Below, piece by piece: positions 53,182 to 62,176 of a DNA stretch of 64,000 bases. Each line of letters begins with the position of its first letter. Position 1 is the first letter of the stretch. Both the position numbers and the translations under genes were made by a program. The stretch is from Mycobacterium colombiense (GTDB taxonomy: Bacteria > Actinomycetota > Actinomycetes > Mycobacteriales > Mycobacteriaceae). Below the pieces are notes generated by a model. That model saw nothing but the letters and a program-made list of their open reading frames with translations, was not told the DNA's origin and did not search any database. The stretch is taken from positions 58,280-122,279 of the forward strand of contig NZ_LZKI01000195.1 in NCBI RefSeq assembly GCF_001672755.1. Direction: 5' to 3'.

Positions 53182-55803
53182 TCACTCGGTCCGCGCCCTG
53201 TGGCTAGGTATCAGGGAGGCGAGTTCGGCGCGACTGGTGGTTCCAGTCTTCGACATCGCCCGATAGACATGGCTTTCGACGGTCCGTACGGACAGTGTTA
53301 GTCGTTCGGCGATTTCGCGGCTAGACAATCCCTCACCAATCAGCATCACGATCTCTCGTTCGCGGTCGCTTAAGGGCACAGGCTGGCTAACCTGACGAAG
53401 CGCCGGAGTCCATGCGCCGCCGCACTGTTCGGCCAGCGCGTTAGCCCGTGCCGCGCACCCCAATGCCGACCCCCGGAGTCCGCGCTGACGATACACCAGG
53501 GCGGCATGTGCGGCTGCATCGACAGCGGCAATGAGGTCACCCATGCGCTCGAATTCTATTGATACCGCGGTTAATCCAGCCGCGTCGCCTTCACGCAGGG
53601 CGGTCGCGAACCACGCGGCGACGCTGACACGAGGCCCTTCGACGATCCCCTTGAGCTCACCTAACCGAGGTGCGCATGAACGGTTACCGAACTGGGCGGC
53701 AGTTTGCAGGCAGACCACTTCTGCCGCGAATTGACCGTTAGCTGAAGCTCTTTCGGCCTCGGACAACAAAACGGTGACCGCCTCGCTGACGGCACCCTGC
53801 GCCGCGCCCACCCACGCTCGCGCCAGGCTTCGCTCGAAATCCAGTAACCGGAAAGGACGCCGCTGCTTGTCAAGGGCCGCGAGGGCGGCAGCTGCATCCA
53901 CGGTTGAACCGCACATCGCGAGTGCAATCGCACGCGGGACGCCGTAGCGGTATCCCCAACCGAGGGCATGCGTGGCCGACAGTCCCTCTGCCGCTTGTTC
54001 GAGCAACGCGCGCGCGGAATGCAGTCTGCCCGCACCGAGGGCGGCCTGGCCCGCAATGGCCGCACCCAGCAATTGAGCCGCCCCCGGCAGTTCGGCACCC
54101 TGCGGGCGCACCCGCTCGGCGACATCAAGGGCGTCGGCAACCCGGCCAGCCAGCAAAAGCGCGGTGACGTGTGCGTCAGCGATGTTGAATCTCATGTGCG
54201 GAGCGTCCAAAGAGCGTGCCGCGACGCTATATCCCGCATCCGCGACGGCCACAGCTTCAGTGGTGCGTCCCGCCTCCGCGGCTATGTCAGCCAGGACCCA
54301 GGCGATCTCGGCATCGACGACGGCCGGCAGGTCGTCCAACACAAGCTTTTTCGACGCTTGAATCGCCGCATCCGGTCGGTCCGTTGCGAACCAGTACACC
54401 GTGAGAAAGGCATCGATATAGCTGCGCGCTTGAGGTGATGTGGTGCGCGAGGCCTCGTCGATGACTTTTTTTGCACCTGCGGGGTCACCTAGTACCCAGA
54501 GCATGTTGCTGGCCCGCCAGAACGCGAATCTGGCGCGGTCGACTTCGTCCAACAAACTGGTGTGGATCTCGGTCAGCACCGCGTCGGCCTCCTCGCCGCG
54601 GCCCAGCCACGAAAGCGCATGCGCGCGGACGAAGTTCGATTCCGGTCCCGCCCCGGCGCGGATTGCCGCTTCGGCAAGTCGATCGGCGAGGGGCAGATCC
54701 GCCAGCCAGACGGCACCGTGGGCTGCCCGTACGAGTAGCCCCGCGTCGGGTTTGAGGTCGGAGTCAAGGCTCAACGTGGCGCGGCGCACGACGACTTGTA
54801 TGTCATCAGGGTCATCGGCTGCCGCGAGCTCGGCGGCGACGAGTCCGCGCAGCCGGCGCAGCCGGGTAGCCGGTGCGCGTCGGCGGCGAACTTCACCGTA
54901 GAGCGGATGCGCCACCCGCACTTCCACGCCTCCGGCGACGTGCTCAAGCGTGATGAGGCCACGGGTGTCGGCCTCCTCGACAGCCGACGCCTCAGCGATT
55001 CGCCGCAGCGCCGCCAGTTCGATCGGCTCCCCCACAGCCAGTGCGTCGATTACATCGCTAACCGGCGCGGGCAGCGCGCCGATGCGGGATTCGATCAGCT
55101 CAACCAGCCCGGGCGGCATGACGGGATCACCGAGCCACTGCCAGTACCCGTGCCGTTGCACGATGCGGCCGTCGGCGACCTCCTGTTCCACGATGTTGCG
55201 CAGATACAAAACGTTGCCGCGCGTCAGCTTCCACAGCCGCTGTGCGGCAGCCGGATCCACCGGCCCATCAAACGTTGCCGAAAGCAGGATAGTGGTCTCA
55301 TCGAGCGATAGGGCTTGCAGATCGAGCCGGTCGAATTGGCCAAGCGTCCATATCTCTCGTACGGCCGCGGTAATCGGTTCGCCGTCGCGAATGGTGAGAA
55401 TCACTTTCGCCGCCCCGCGCTGCACGATCTGGTGCACGACGAATATCGACAAATCGTCGAGCAGATGCACGTCATCGACGCACAACACCACCGTGACGCC
55501 CAAAGGTGCGGCCGTTAGCGACTCGATCACCCCCCGCAGCAACTGAACGGTTTCGGTACCACCCGACGCTGCCCACGCGCTGAAAGCACCGAGCGGGATT
55601 GCCCGCGCCGAAGATGTACCGGCCACCCACCGGCATTCGCATCCCTGCGATTCAGCGACAGATAAGGCCTCACGGGCGATCCGGCTCTTGCCCACACCCG
55701 CCGCTCCGTGGACAACGATCCCGGAAGCATCCGAAGCCGAGATGGCAGCCCCGATAGCTGCCGTCTCCTCGGAGCGGCCGGTCAACGGCCAGGGCAAGCG
55801 CAC
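53182..55803 (-). CDS. LuxR-family transcriptional regulator with AAA ATPase (LAL type)
   Basis: An 873-residue large ATP-binding LuxR regulator. Walker A HGAAGVGKSR (K39), Walker B-like VVLCVDDVHLLDD, a long TPR-like helical middle (about 350-790), and a C-terminal LuxR helix-turn-helix: LSDREREIVMLIGEGLSSRE, then IAERLTLSVRTVESHVYRAM. GTG start at 55803. Position resembles Rv0890c of M. tuberculosis, but it may be a different member of that group. ATP-dependent sensing of an unknown ligand is the family expectation. Confidence 0.93.
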   Translation of the reverse strand: MRLPWPLTGRSEETAAIGAAISASDASGIVVHGAAGVGKSRIAREALSVAESQGCECRWVAGTSSARAIPLGAFSAWAASGGTETVQLLRGVIESLTAAPLGVTVVLCVDDVHLLDDLSIFVVHQIVQRGAAKVILTIRDGEPITAAVREIWTLGQFDRLDLQALSLDETTILLSATFDGPVDPAAAQRLWKLTRGNVLYLRNIVEQEVADGRIVQRHGYWQWLGDPVMPPGLVELIESRIGALPAPVSDVIDALAVGEPIELAALRRIAEASAVEEADTRGLITLEHVAGGVEVRVAHPLYGEVRRRRAPATRLRRLRGLVAAELAAADDPDDIQVVVRRATLSLDSDLKPDAGLLVRAAHGAVWLADLPLADRLAEAAIRAGAGPESNFVRAHALSWLGRGEEADAVLTEIHTSLLDEVDRARFAFWRASNMLWVLGDPAGAKKVIDEASRTTSPQARSYIDAFLTVYWFATDRPDAAIQASKKLVLDDLPAVVDAEIAWVLADIAAEAGRTTEAVAVADAGYSVAARSLDAPHMRFNIADAHVTALLLAGRVADALDVAERVRPQGAELPGAAQLLGAAIAGQAALGAGRLHSARALLEQAAEGLSATHALGWGYRYGVPRAIALAMCGSTVDAAAALAALDKQRRPFRLLDFERSLARAWVGAAQGAVSEAVTVLLSEAERASANGQFAAEVVCLQTAAQFGNRSCAPRLGELKGIVEGPRVSVAAWFATALREGDAAGLTAVSIEFERMGDLIAAVDAAAHAALVYRQRGLRGSALGCAARANALAEQCGGAWTPALRQVSQPVPLSDREREIVMLIGEGLSSREIAERLTLSVRTVESHVYRAMSKTGTTSRAELASLIPSHRARTE

Positions 55804-55938
55804 CTGAAAAGCCTAAGCGCGATCACCGCAGTTGCTGGCGCTTACCGCACCCTCTAATCGCGCTCGTGTTTCGGCATGGACCACTCGTAAATACCTGCTT
55901 GCGGTGATGAAGTCGATCGCGGCCGTCTTCCGCCGTCC

Positions 55939-56601
55939 TCAGGGCTGCAGGCGCTCCACCCGATCTCCGGTTATGCGGATGCGGTTGTGCAATCGATTCT
56001 CCCGGCCCTGCCAGAACTCGACCACTTCCGGGGCAATGCGATACCCACCCCAGCCCGGCGGGACCGGAACCTGCTCGCGGTCGGCGAAGCGGGCGGTCAC
56101 CTCCCCCAGCTGGTCGAGCAGGGCCGCCCGTGACGCGATCGGTTGCGATTGTTGCGACGCCCAGGCGCCCAGCTGCGACCCGCGCGGACGCTTGGACCAA
56201 TAGTCCTCGGTGGCCTGCGCGGTCACCTTCGTCACCGGACCGCGGATGTGTACCTGACGGCCGAGCTGGTACCAGGGAAACGTCGCCGAGGCGTAGGGCG
56301 TCGCCGCGAGATCGTCACCCTTGGCCGAGTCATAGTTGGTGAAGAAAGTGATCCCGGTCTCGTCCACGCTCTTGCACAAGACCGATCGGCTCGCGGGCCT
56401 GCCGTCGGCGGTGACGGTGGCCAGCACCAGTGCGTTGGGTTCGGCCACGCCCGATCGCTCGGCGTCATCGATCCATTTGCGCAACAACGAAACCCAGCCG
56501 TCGCGCAGCCAATCCGCGTCGAGATCTGGACTACCGTCTTTTTCCACTGACCCGTACTCCACACGCATTCTTTGCAGGTGCTCGTCTTCTGGTCCTGCCA
56601 T
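55939..56601 (-). CDS. pdxH: Pyridoxamine/pyridoxine 5'-phosphate oxidase PdxH
   Basis: A 220-residue FMN-dependent oxidase forming pyridoxal 5'-phosphate with O2. Typical segments: ALVLATVTADGRPASRSVLC, TFFTNYDSAKGDDLAATPYA, GSQLGAWASQQSQPI, and the C-terminal FWQGRENRLHNRIR. Divergent from citA, with 71 bp between starts. In M. tuberculosis pdxH is elsewhere (Rv2607, from memory), so the placement next to citA differs. Confidence 0.95.
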   Translation of the reverse strand: MAGPEDEHLQRMRVEYGSVEKDGSPDLDADWLRDGWVSLLRKWIDDAERSGVAEPNALVLATVTADGRPASRSVLCKSVDETGITFFTNYDSAKGDDLAATPYASATFPWYQLGRQVHIRGPVTKVTAQATEDYWSKRPRGSQLGAWASQQSQPIASRAALLDQLGEVTARFADREQVPVPPGWGGYRIAPEVVEFWQGRENRLHNRIRITGDRVERLQP

Positions 56602-56672
56602 CGCGTCAACGCTACCGGCGCTTGCTACCGGCCGGTAGCGTCGGCCCGATCAGGGGGTGCGAGAATTTTCCT

Positions 56673-57794
56673 ATGACTGTGGTACCCGAAGACTTTGTCC
56701 CCGGCCTCGAAGGCGTGGTCGCCTTCACCACCGAAATTGCCGAACCGGATAAAGACGGCGGTGCGCTGCGCTATCGGGGCGTCGACATCGAAGACCTGGT
56801 GACCCAGCAGGTCACCTTCGGCGACGTGTGGGCGCTGCTGGTCGACGGCAAGTTCGGCCGCGGGCTGCCGCCCGCCGAGCCGTTCCCCCTGCCCATCCAC
56901 ACCGGCGACGTCCGCGTCGACGTGCAGGCGGGCCTGGCGATGCTGGCCCCGATCTGGGGGTACAAGCCGCTGCTGGACACCGAGGACTCCGTCGCCCGCG
57001 ACCAGCTGGCCCGGGCGTCGGTGATGGCGCTGTCCTACGTCGCACAGTCCGCGCGCGGGATCTACCAACCCGCCGTGCCGCAGCGGGTCATCGACGAATG
57101 CGAAACGGTCACCGCCCGTTTCATGACGCGGTGGCAGGGCGAGCCGGATCCACGCCACGTCGAAGCGATTGACGCCTACTGGGTCTCGGCGGCCGAGCAC
57201 GGGATGAACGCCTCGACGTTCACCGCCCGGGTGATCGCCTCGACCGGCGCCGACGTGGCGGCTTCGTTGTCGGGGGCGATCGGCGCGATGAGCGGCCCGC
57301 TGCACGGCGGGGCGCCGGCGCGGGTGCTCCCGATGCTCGAAGAGGTCGAGCGCACCGGCGATGCGCGTGCCCTGGTGAAGAAGATCCTGGACAGCGGCGA
57401 CAAGCTGATGGGCTTCGGCCACCGGGTCTACCGCGCGGAGGACCCGCGGGCCCGGGTGCTGCGCGCCACCGCGGAACGGCTGGGCGCCCCACGCCACGAG
57501 GTCGCCGTCGCGCTGGAGCAGGCGGCCCTGGCCGAGCTGCGCGAGCGCCGTCCGGACCGGGCGATCGAGACCAACGTCGAGTTCTGGGCCGCGGTGATGC
57601 TGGACTTCGCGCGGGTACCGGCCAACATGATGCCCGCGATGTTCACCTGCGGCCGCACCGCGGGGTGGTGCGCGCACATCCTCGAGCAGAAGCGGCTGGG
57701 CAAGCTGGTCCGGCCGTCGGCCATCTACGTGGGCCCCAGCCCGCGCAGCCCGGAATCCGTCGAGGGCTGGGACCGCAGTCTCACCAACGCCTGA
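56673..57794 (+). CDS. citA: Citrate synthase CitA
   Basis: A 373-residue citrate/methylcitrate synthase-family enzyme, the same length as I recall for Rv0889c. Catalytic segments SAAEHGMNASTFTARVIAST, GAMSGPLHGGAPARVLPML, KLMGFGHRVYRAEDPRARVL and ETNVEFWAAVMLDFARVPAN. It lacks the long N-terminal domain of GltA2. ATG 56673 gives the family start (VVPEDFVPGLEGVVAFTTEI). Confidence 0.95.
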   Translation: MTVVPEDFVPGLEGVVAFTTEIAEPDKDGGALRYRGVDIEDLVTQQVTFGDVWALLVDGKFGRGLPPAEPFPLPIHTGDVRVDVQAGLAMLAPIWGYKPLLDTEDSVARDQLARASVMALSYVAQSARGIYQPAVPQRVIDECETVTARFMTRWQGEPDPRHVEAIDAYWVSAAEHGMNASTFTARVIASTGADVAASLSGAIGAMSGPLHGGAPARVLPMLEEVERTGDARALVKKILDSGDKLMGFGHRVYRAEDPRARVLRATAERLGAPRHEVAVALEQAALAELRERRPDRAIETNVEFWAAVMLDFARVPANMMPAMFTCGRTAGWCAHILEQKRLGKLVRPSAIYVGPSPRSPESVEGWDRSLTNA

Positions 57795-57833
57795 GCCGTT
57801 CGATCGGCGCAACCCTCTTGGGTGATCACTCAG

Positions 57834-57845
57834 TAAGATCGCTCC
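57834..57845 (+). promoter_or_regulatory. Candidate -10 element for a leaderless kinase transcript
   Basis: TAAGAT at 57834-57839 ends 6 bases before the kinase ATG (57846), with no Shine-Dalgarno sequence in between, fitting a leaderless mRNA. Confidence 0.4.
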
Positions 57846-59297
57846 ATGACCTTGGGGGATGGTGCCGAGTTCGCCGGCTACACCATTCAGGGGCTACTGA
57901 GCTCGGGCGCGACGGCCGACGTCTACGTGGCGCGGCATCCCCGGTTGCCCCGACTGGACGCGCTCAAGATCCTGCCCGCGTCGTCGACCGGTGATGCCGG
58001 TGTTCGGGAGCGTTTCGAGCGGGACGCGGACCTGGCCGCCGCGCTGCGGCACCCCAATATCGTTGCCATACACGACCGTGGCGAATTCGACGGCCGGTTA
58101 TGGATCGCCATGGACTATGCGCAGGGCAAAGACGCCGGGCGCCTGCTGCGCGAACACCACCCCCACGGCATGGCCCCGCGCGAGGTCCTGGAGATCGTCA
58201 CGGCCGTCGCGGACGCGCTCGACCACGGTCACCGGCGCGGAATGCTGCACCGTGATGTCAAACCCGGAAACATTCTGCTGACCGAATCCGATTCAGAACT
58301 ACGCCGAATCCTGTTGTCCGACTTCGGTATTGCTCGAAAAGTCGATGACATCAACGGGTTGATGACAACCGATGGCGCGGGCACGGCCAGCTACGCGGCA
58401 CCAGAACAGCTGATGGGTGGCGCCCTGGACGGCCGAGCCGATCAATACGCGTTGGCCGCCACCGCTTTTCACCTGCTGACCGGTGCCGCTCCCTTCACAG
58501 ACGCCAGCGCGGCGGCGGTCATCGCCAACCACCTCAACGCGCCACCACCACTGCTGGCACAGCGGCGCCCCGACCTGGCCCCGCTGGACCCGGTGCTGTC
58601 GAAAGCGATGAGCAAGGACCCCGCGCAACGCTTTTCACGCTGCATCGACTTCGCCCAGGCCCTCGGCGAATCGATCCACGCCGCTGCCGCGCACTGGAAC
58701 CCGCCGGCCACGCCATGGCCGGCCGCGATGGGCGCACCGCCGATCCTGACGGCCGGCCCCTGGCCCCAGATGCCGCCCTATCCGGCGGCGACGCCGGAAT
58801 CCAGGCGAAGAAGGCACACCGCGGTGCTGGTGCCGCTGGTCCTCACGATCCTGTTGCTGTGCGTCGGCGCGTTCGCCGGGGCGCAGGTCTTACGTCGACC
58901 TCCACCACCATCGACCGCCGCGCCGCAGTGGCAGCCGTACGTCGACTACGCCAAGCAATTCGCGGGCTGGCTCACCAGCCTGAGCTCAAAATCCGCCGAC
59001 ACCGACATCCAGCGCATCGTCGACGGGTCGATCGGCGAATTTCACGACGACTTTCTGACCAGACGCCAAGATTTCACCAAAACGGTCATGGATTCCAATG
59101 TGTCGACCCAAGGGATCGTGAACTCCGCGGCACTCGAGTCGATCAGCGGAACCAAAGCCCAGGTCCTGGTCGCCGCGACGGCAAAAATCACCAACAGCAA
59201 CGGCGCGGCGCAAGAGCCGCGAAATTGGCGGTTGGCGATGCGCGTCGAGAAAGTCGGCGACACCTACAAGGTGTCCAAGGTCGAGTTCGTGACATGA
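57846..59297 (+). CDS. Receptor Ser/Thr protein kinase with Mce-associated-like outer domain
   Basis: A 483-residue transmembrane kinase. The kinase domain spans about residues 10-275: invariant K41 (DALKIL), HRDVKPGN with catalytic D137, DFG with D159, and APEQL. The glycine loop is degenerate, SSGATADVY, where PknF/PknJ-type kinases have GxGGMGEVY. A Pro/Ala linker is followed by one membrane span (about 325-347). The outer domain (about 355-483: DYAKQFAGWLTSLSSKSADT through NWRLAMRVEKVGDTYKVSKV) resembles Mce-associated membrane proteins rather than PASTA or sensor domains. It overlaps the next gene by 4 bp. Confidence 0.88.
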   Translation: MTLGDGAEFAGYTIQGLLSSGATADVYVARHPRLPRLDALKILPASSTGDAGVRERFERDADLAAALRHPNIVAIHDRGEFDGRLWIAMDYAQGKDAGRLLREHHPHGMAPREVLEIVTAVADALDHGHRRGMLHRDVKPGNILLTESDSELRRILLSDFGIARKVDDINGLMTTDGAGTASYAAPEQLMGGALDGRADQYALAATAFHLLTGAAPFTDASAAAVIANHLNAPPPLLAQRRPDLAPLDPVLSKAMSKDPAQRFSRCIDFAQALGESIHAAAAHWNPPATPWPAAMGAPPILTAGPWPQMPPYPAATPESRRRRHTAVLVPLVLTILLLCVGAFAGAQVLRRPPPPSTAAPQWQPYVDYAKQFAGWLTSLSSKSADTDIQRIVDGSIGEFHDDFLTRRQDFTKTVMDSNVSTQGIVNSAALESISGTKAQVLVAATAKITNSNGAAQEPRNWRLAMRVEKVGDTYKVSKVEFVT

Positions 59298-59809
59298 GAT
59301 CAGATTCGGCGGGACGCATCATCTGGTGGGCGGTCGTGGCCCTCCTCGCCGTCACCACGGTCGGCGTGGACGCGCTCGGCGCCTGGGAGATGCATCTGAA
59401 AACCCTGCCACCACCGCCCGTAGCGGATCAACTCTCTGACCGCCAGGCGGCAACCCAGGCCGCGAGCGCGGGAACGGTGAAGGTGCTGAGCTATTCGCCG
59501 GACACGCTCGAACAGGACTTCAACGCCGCCAGCGCGATGCTGACCGGCGATTTCCTCACCTACTACCGGCAGTTCACCAGCCAGGTCGTCGCCCCCACCG
59601 CGCGGCAGAAGCGGCTGAGCACCACCGCCACCGTTCAGCGCGCCGGGGTTCAGAGCCTGACCACCAACGCGGCGACCATCCTCGTCTTCGTCTCACAGAC
59701 GACAACCTCTGCCGACCAGTCCGCACCGACGACCACGTCCAGCTCGGTGAACGTCGGCCTCGCCAAAGTCAACGGGAGATGGCTGATCAACAGCTTCAAC
59801 CCGGTGTGA
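59294..59809 (+). CDS. Mce-associated-like membrane protein coupled to the kinase
   Basis: A 171-residue protein with an N-terminal membrane helix (IIWWAVVALLAVTTVGVDAL) and an outer domain of about 125 residues that shares the Mce-associated layout with the kinase ectodomain: KVLSYSPDTLEQDFNAASAM, LTGDFLTYYRQFTSQVVAP, a Thr/Ser-rich strand and a final VNGRWLINSFNPV. ATG 59294 overlaps the kinase stop (ATGA). The pairing suggests a heteromeric receptor or a substrate/ligand partner of the kinase (inference). Confidence 0.85.
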   Translation: MRSDSAGRIIWWAVVALLAVTTVGVDALGAWEMHLKTLPPPPVADQLSDRQAATQAASAGTVKVLSYSPDTLEQDFNAASAMLTGDFLTYYRQFTSQVVAPTARQKRLSTTATVQRAGVQSLTTNAATILVFVSQTTTSADQSAPTTTSSSVNVGLAKVNGRWLINSFNPV

Positions 59810-59904
59810 CGAACTGCTTCGAACCGGCGCGATGAGAACTGCCGCGACAGATGGTCAATATTGGTGATCCCTCACGGGCGAATGCGACAGCAAGGAGAAC
59901 CAGC

Positions 59905-60363
59905 ATGGCGATCAACATCGAACCGGCACTATCCCCGCACCTGGTGGTCGACGACGCCGCCGCGGCAATCGATTTCTATGTCAAGGCTTTTGGGGCAGAG
60001 GAAATCGGGCGCGTGCCGCGTCCCGACGGCAAACTGATGCACGCCGCGGTGCGCATCAACGGCTTCACGGTGATGCTCAACGACGACTTTCCGGAGGTGT
60101 GTGGCGGCAGGTCGATGACGCCGACGTCGCTGGGCGGCACCCCCGTCACGCTCCACCTGACGGTCACCGACGTCGACGCCGGCTTCCAGCGGGCGCTGGA
60201 TGCCGGTGCCACCGTGGTGACGCCGTTGGACGACCAGTTCTGGGGCGACCGCTACGGCATGGTCGCCGACCCGTTCGGCCACCACTGGTCGATGGGGCAG
60301 CCGGTCCGCGAGGTCAGCATGGAAGAGATCTCGGCGGCGATGTCCGGCCAGGGAGCCGGCTAG
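59905..60363 (+). CDS. VOC family protein, PhnB/glyoxalase-like (Rv0887c-like)
   Basis: A 152-residue VOC-fold protein, the same length as I recall for Rv0887c. LSPHLVVDDAAAAIDFYVKA at the start; ends WGDRYGMVADPFGHHWSMGQ. AAGGAG ribosome site before ATG 59905 fixes the start. Convergent with fprB. Reaction unknown. Confidence 0.9.
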   Translation: MAINIEPALSPHLVVDDAAAAIDFYVKAFGAEEIGRVPRPDGKLMHAAVRINGFTVMLNDDFPEVCGGRSMTPTSLGGTPVTLHLTVTDVDAGFQRALDAGATVVTPLDDQFWGDRYGMVADPFGHHWSMGQPVREVSMEEISAAMSGQGAG

Positions 60364-60469
60364 TGGCGATCGCGAGCGCGGCCGTGGCGATCGCAAGCGC
60401 GGCGTAGCCGGGCGCGGCGGGTCGCCACTACAGCTCGAACCCGGGCGAAGCGGGTCGCCACCACCGGGA
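60361..60469. repeat. GC-rich intergenic repeats between convergent genes
   Basis: GTGGCGATCGC(G/A)AGCGCGGC occurs twice in tandem (60363-60383 and 60384-60404). The inverted match GTGGCGA ... TCGCCAC (60421-60427) could fold into a hairpin. Probably a dispersed mycobacterial intergenic repeat acting as terminator between the VOC gene and fprB. Confidence 0.45.
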
Positions 60470-62158
60470 CTAGCCGAGCAGCCGATCCAGCAGCCGGCGT
60501 CGCTGCGGCGGCGCCGGCTCCGCGGTGGCCGCGGCCGCGAGCATGGCGGACACGTCGGTGAACTTGTTGCGGGGGCGGCCGCTGTCGCTGCCGCGTGCGA
60601 TTTCGGCGGCGTCGATGGCGCGCCATCCCGCCGCGTCGATCGCGTCGGGCTGACGGTCATGCACCAGGCGGGCCAGCGCGTCGGATTTAGCGACCGGATC
60701 GGTCAGCTTGCCGGCGTTGAAGTCGGCGACCAGGGCCTGCACGGTCTGCAACGAGCATGACTTGTTGGTGCCGATGAAGCCGCTGGGGCCCCGCTTGATC
60801 CAGCCCGCGACGTATGCGCCGGACACAGGCCGTCCAAAGGCGGGGTCGACGACGCGGCCCCCGTCGTTCGGCACGACAGCCGACGATTCGTCATACGGAA
60901 GATCGCGAATTTGCTTGCCGCGATAGCCGATCGACGTCAGCACCAAACCCGTTTCCAGAAGGCGCGTTTCGTCGGCGCCGGTGACGGAGAACTCCACGCC
61001 GGTGGCACGCTGGTCCCCCAGCACGCGGTTCGGGGTGAGCCGATATGCCAGCCTGATCCTTGGTCGATCCGACGGCGCCGAATCGTCGCCGAGCGTGCTC
61101 AAGATCTCCAGCTTGCGCTTGGTCAGGGCGTCCGACGCGGTCGCGAGATCGGCCGCCACCAGCTGATGGTCGGCCGCACTGAGCACCACCTCGGAGCTGC
61201 CGGTGAGCCCGATCAGCTCGGGCAACGTGAACGCCGACTGGGCGGGGCCGCGCCGGGCGGCGATCACCACCTCGCGCACCGCGGAGCCCCGGAAGGCCGC
61301 CAGCGCGTGGTCCGCGATGTCCGTGCGCGCCAGGTCGTCGGGATCCGAGGTGAGCAACCGGGCGACATCGAGGGCGACGTTGCCGTTGCCGACGATCACC
61401 ACCCGCTCGTGGCTGAGATCGACTGGCAGATCGGCGAAGTCGGGATGCCCGTTGATCCATGCGACCAATTCGGTTGCCGTTCCGGTCCCCGGCAGGCCCA
61501 TGCCCTCGATGTCCAGCCGGCGGTCGTCGGGTGCACCGACGGCGTACAGCACGGCGTGGTGATGAGCCAGCAGATCGGCGTGGCTCAACTGGTTGCCGAC
61601 CTCGACGTTGAGATAGAACCGGAACCGGCGATCACTGGCGACCCTGTCGAACAGCCGGGTGACCCGCTTGGTGTTCTGGTGATCCGGCGCCACCCCTGCC
61701 CGCACCAAACCGTAAGGCGTGGGCAGCTTTTCGAAGACATTGACGCGCACGTCCCGCTGGGTCAGCAGTTCGTCGGCGGCATACATCGCCGCCGGCCCCG
61801 ATCCGACGATGGCCACCGTCAGCGGCCGGCGACGGGCGTGCACCTCGGCGGCCGGGATCACCGCCGCCAGCTTCGACGTCGGCGGCAGCTTCTGGTCCTT
61901 CGGCCGCTCCGGGTAGAAGGATGCGTTGATCTCGATGAAGGGCAGCTGCTTGGAGTCCAGCCGGGTGTCGGGCGCGATCGCGCCGACGGGGCATGCGCTC
62001 ACGCAGGCGCCGCAGTCCACGCACGCCACCGGATCGATGTAGAGCATCTCCGAGGTGGCGAAGCCGGGCTCATCCGGTGTCGGGTGAATGCAATTCACCG
62101 GGCACGCGAAAACGCAGGACCCGTCGTTACAGCACGACTGGGTAATAACGTGCGGCAT
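60470..62158 (-). CDS. fprB: Ferredoxin/NADPH ferredoxin reductase FprB
   Basis: A 562-residue adrenodoxin-reductase-like flavoprotein with a fused N-terminal ferredoxin, orthologue of Rv0886. Residues 1-100: cysteines for two iron-sulfur clusters (CCNDGSCVFACPVNC and CVDCGACVSACPVGA). FAD motif VAIVGSGPAAMYAADELL (about residue 115), NADPH motif VVIVGNGNVALDVARLL (about 250). It supplies electrons from NADPH, for instance to P450s. The AurF-like gene just upstream on the same strand (19 bp apart) is a likely client. Confidence 0.95.
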   Translation of the reverse strand: MPHVITQSCCNDGSCVFACPVNCIHPTPDEPGFATSEMLYIDPVACVDCGACVSACPVGAIAPDTRLDSKQLPFIEINASFYPERPKDQKLPPTSKLAAVIPAAEVHARRRPLTVAIVGSGPAAMYAADELLTQRDVRVNVFEKLPTPYGLVRAGVAPDHQNTKRVTRLFDRVASDRRFRFYLNVEVGNQLSHADLLAHHHAVLYAVGAPDDRRLDIEGMGLPGTGTATELVAWINGHPDFADLPVDLSHERVVIVGNGNVALDVARLLTSDPDDLARTDIADHALAAFRGSAVREVVIAARRGPAQSAFTLPELIGLTGSSEVVLSAADHQLVAADLATASDALTKRKLEILSTLGDDSAPSDRPRIRLAYRLTPNRVLGDQRATGVEFSVTGADETRLLETGLVLTSIGYRGKQIRDLPYDESSAVVPNDGGRVVDPAFGRPVSGAYVAGWIKRGPSGFIGTNKSCSLQTVQALVADFNAGKLTDPVAKSDALARLVHDRQPDAIDAAGWRAIDAAEIARGSDSGRPRNKFTDVSAMLAAAATAEPAPPQRRRLLDRLLG

Positions 62159-62176
62159 ACAAGAACTCGCAGTTGG

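Noticed and set aside
56625..57812. 395-codon minus-strand open frame opposite citA
   Set aside because: Antisense shadow with no recognisable sequence; citA has normal length and catalytic residues.
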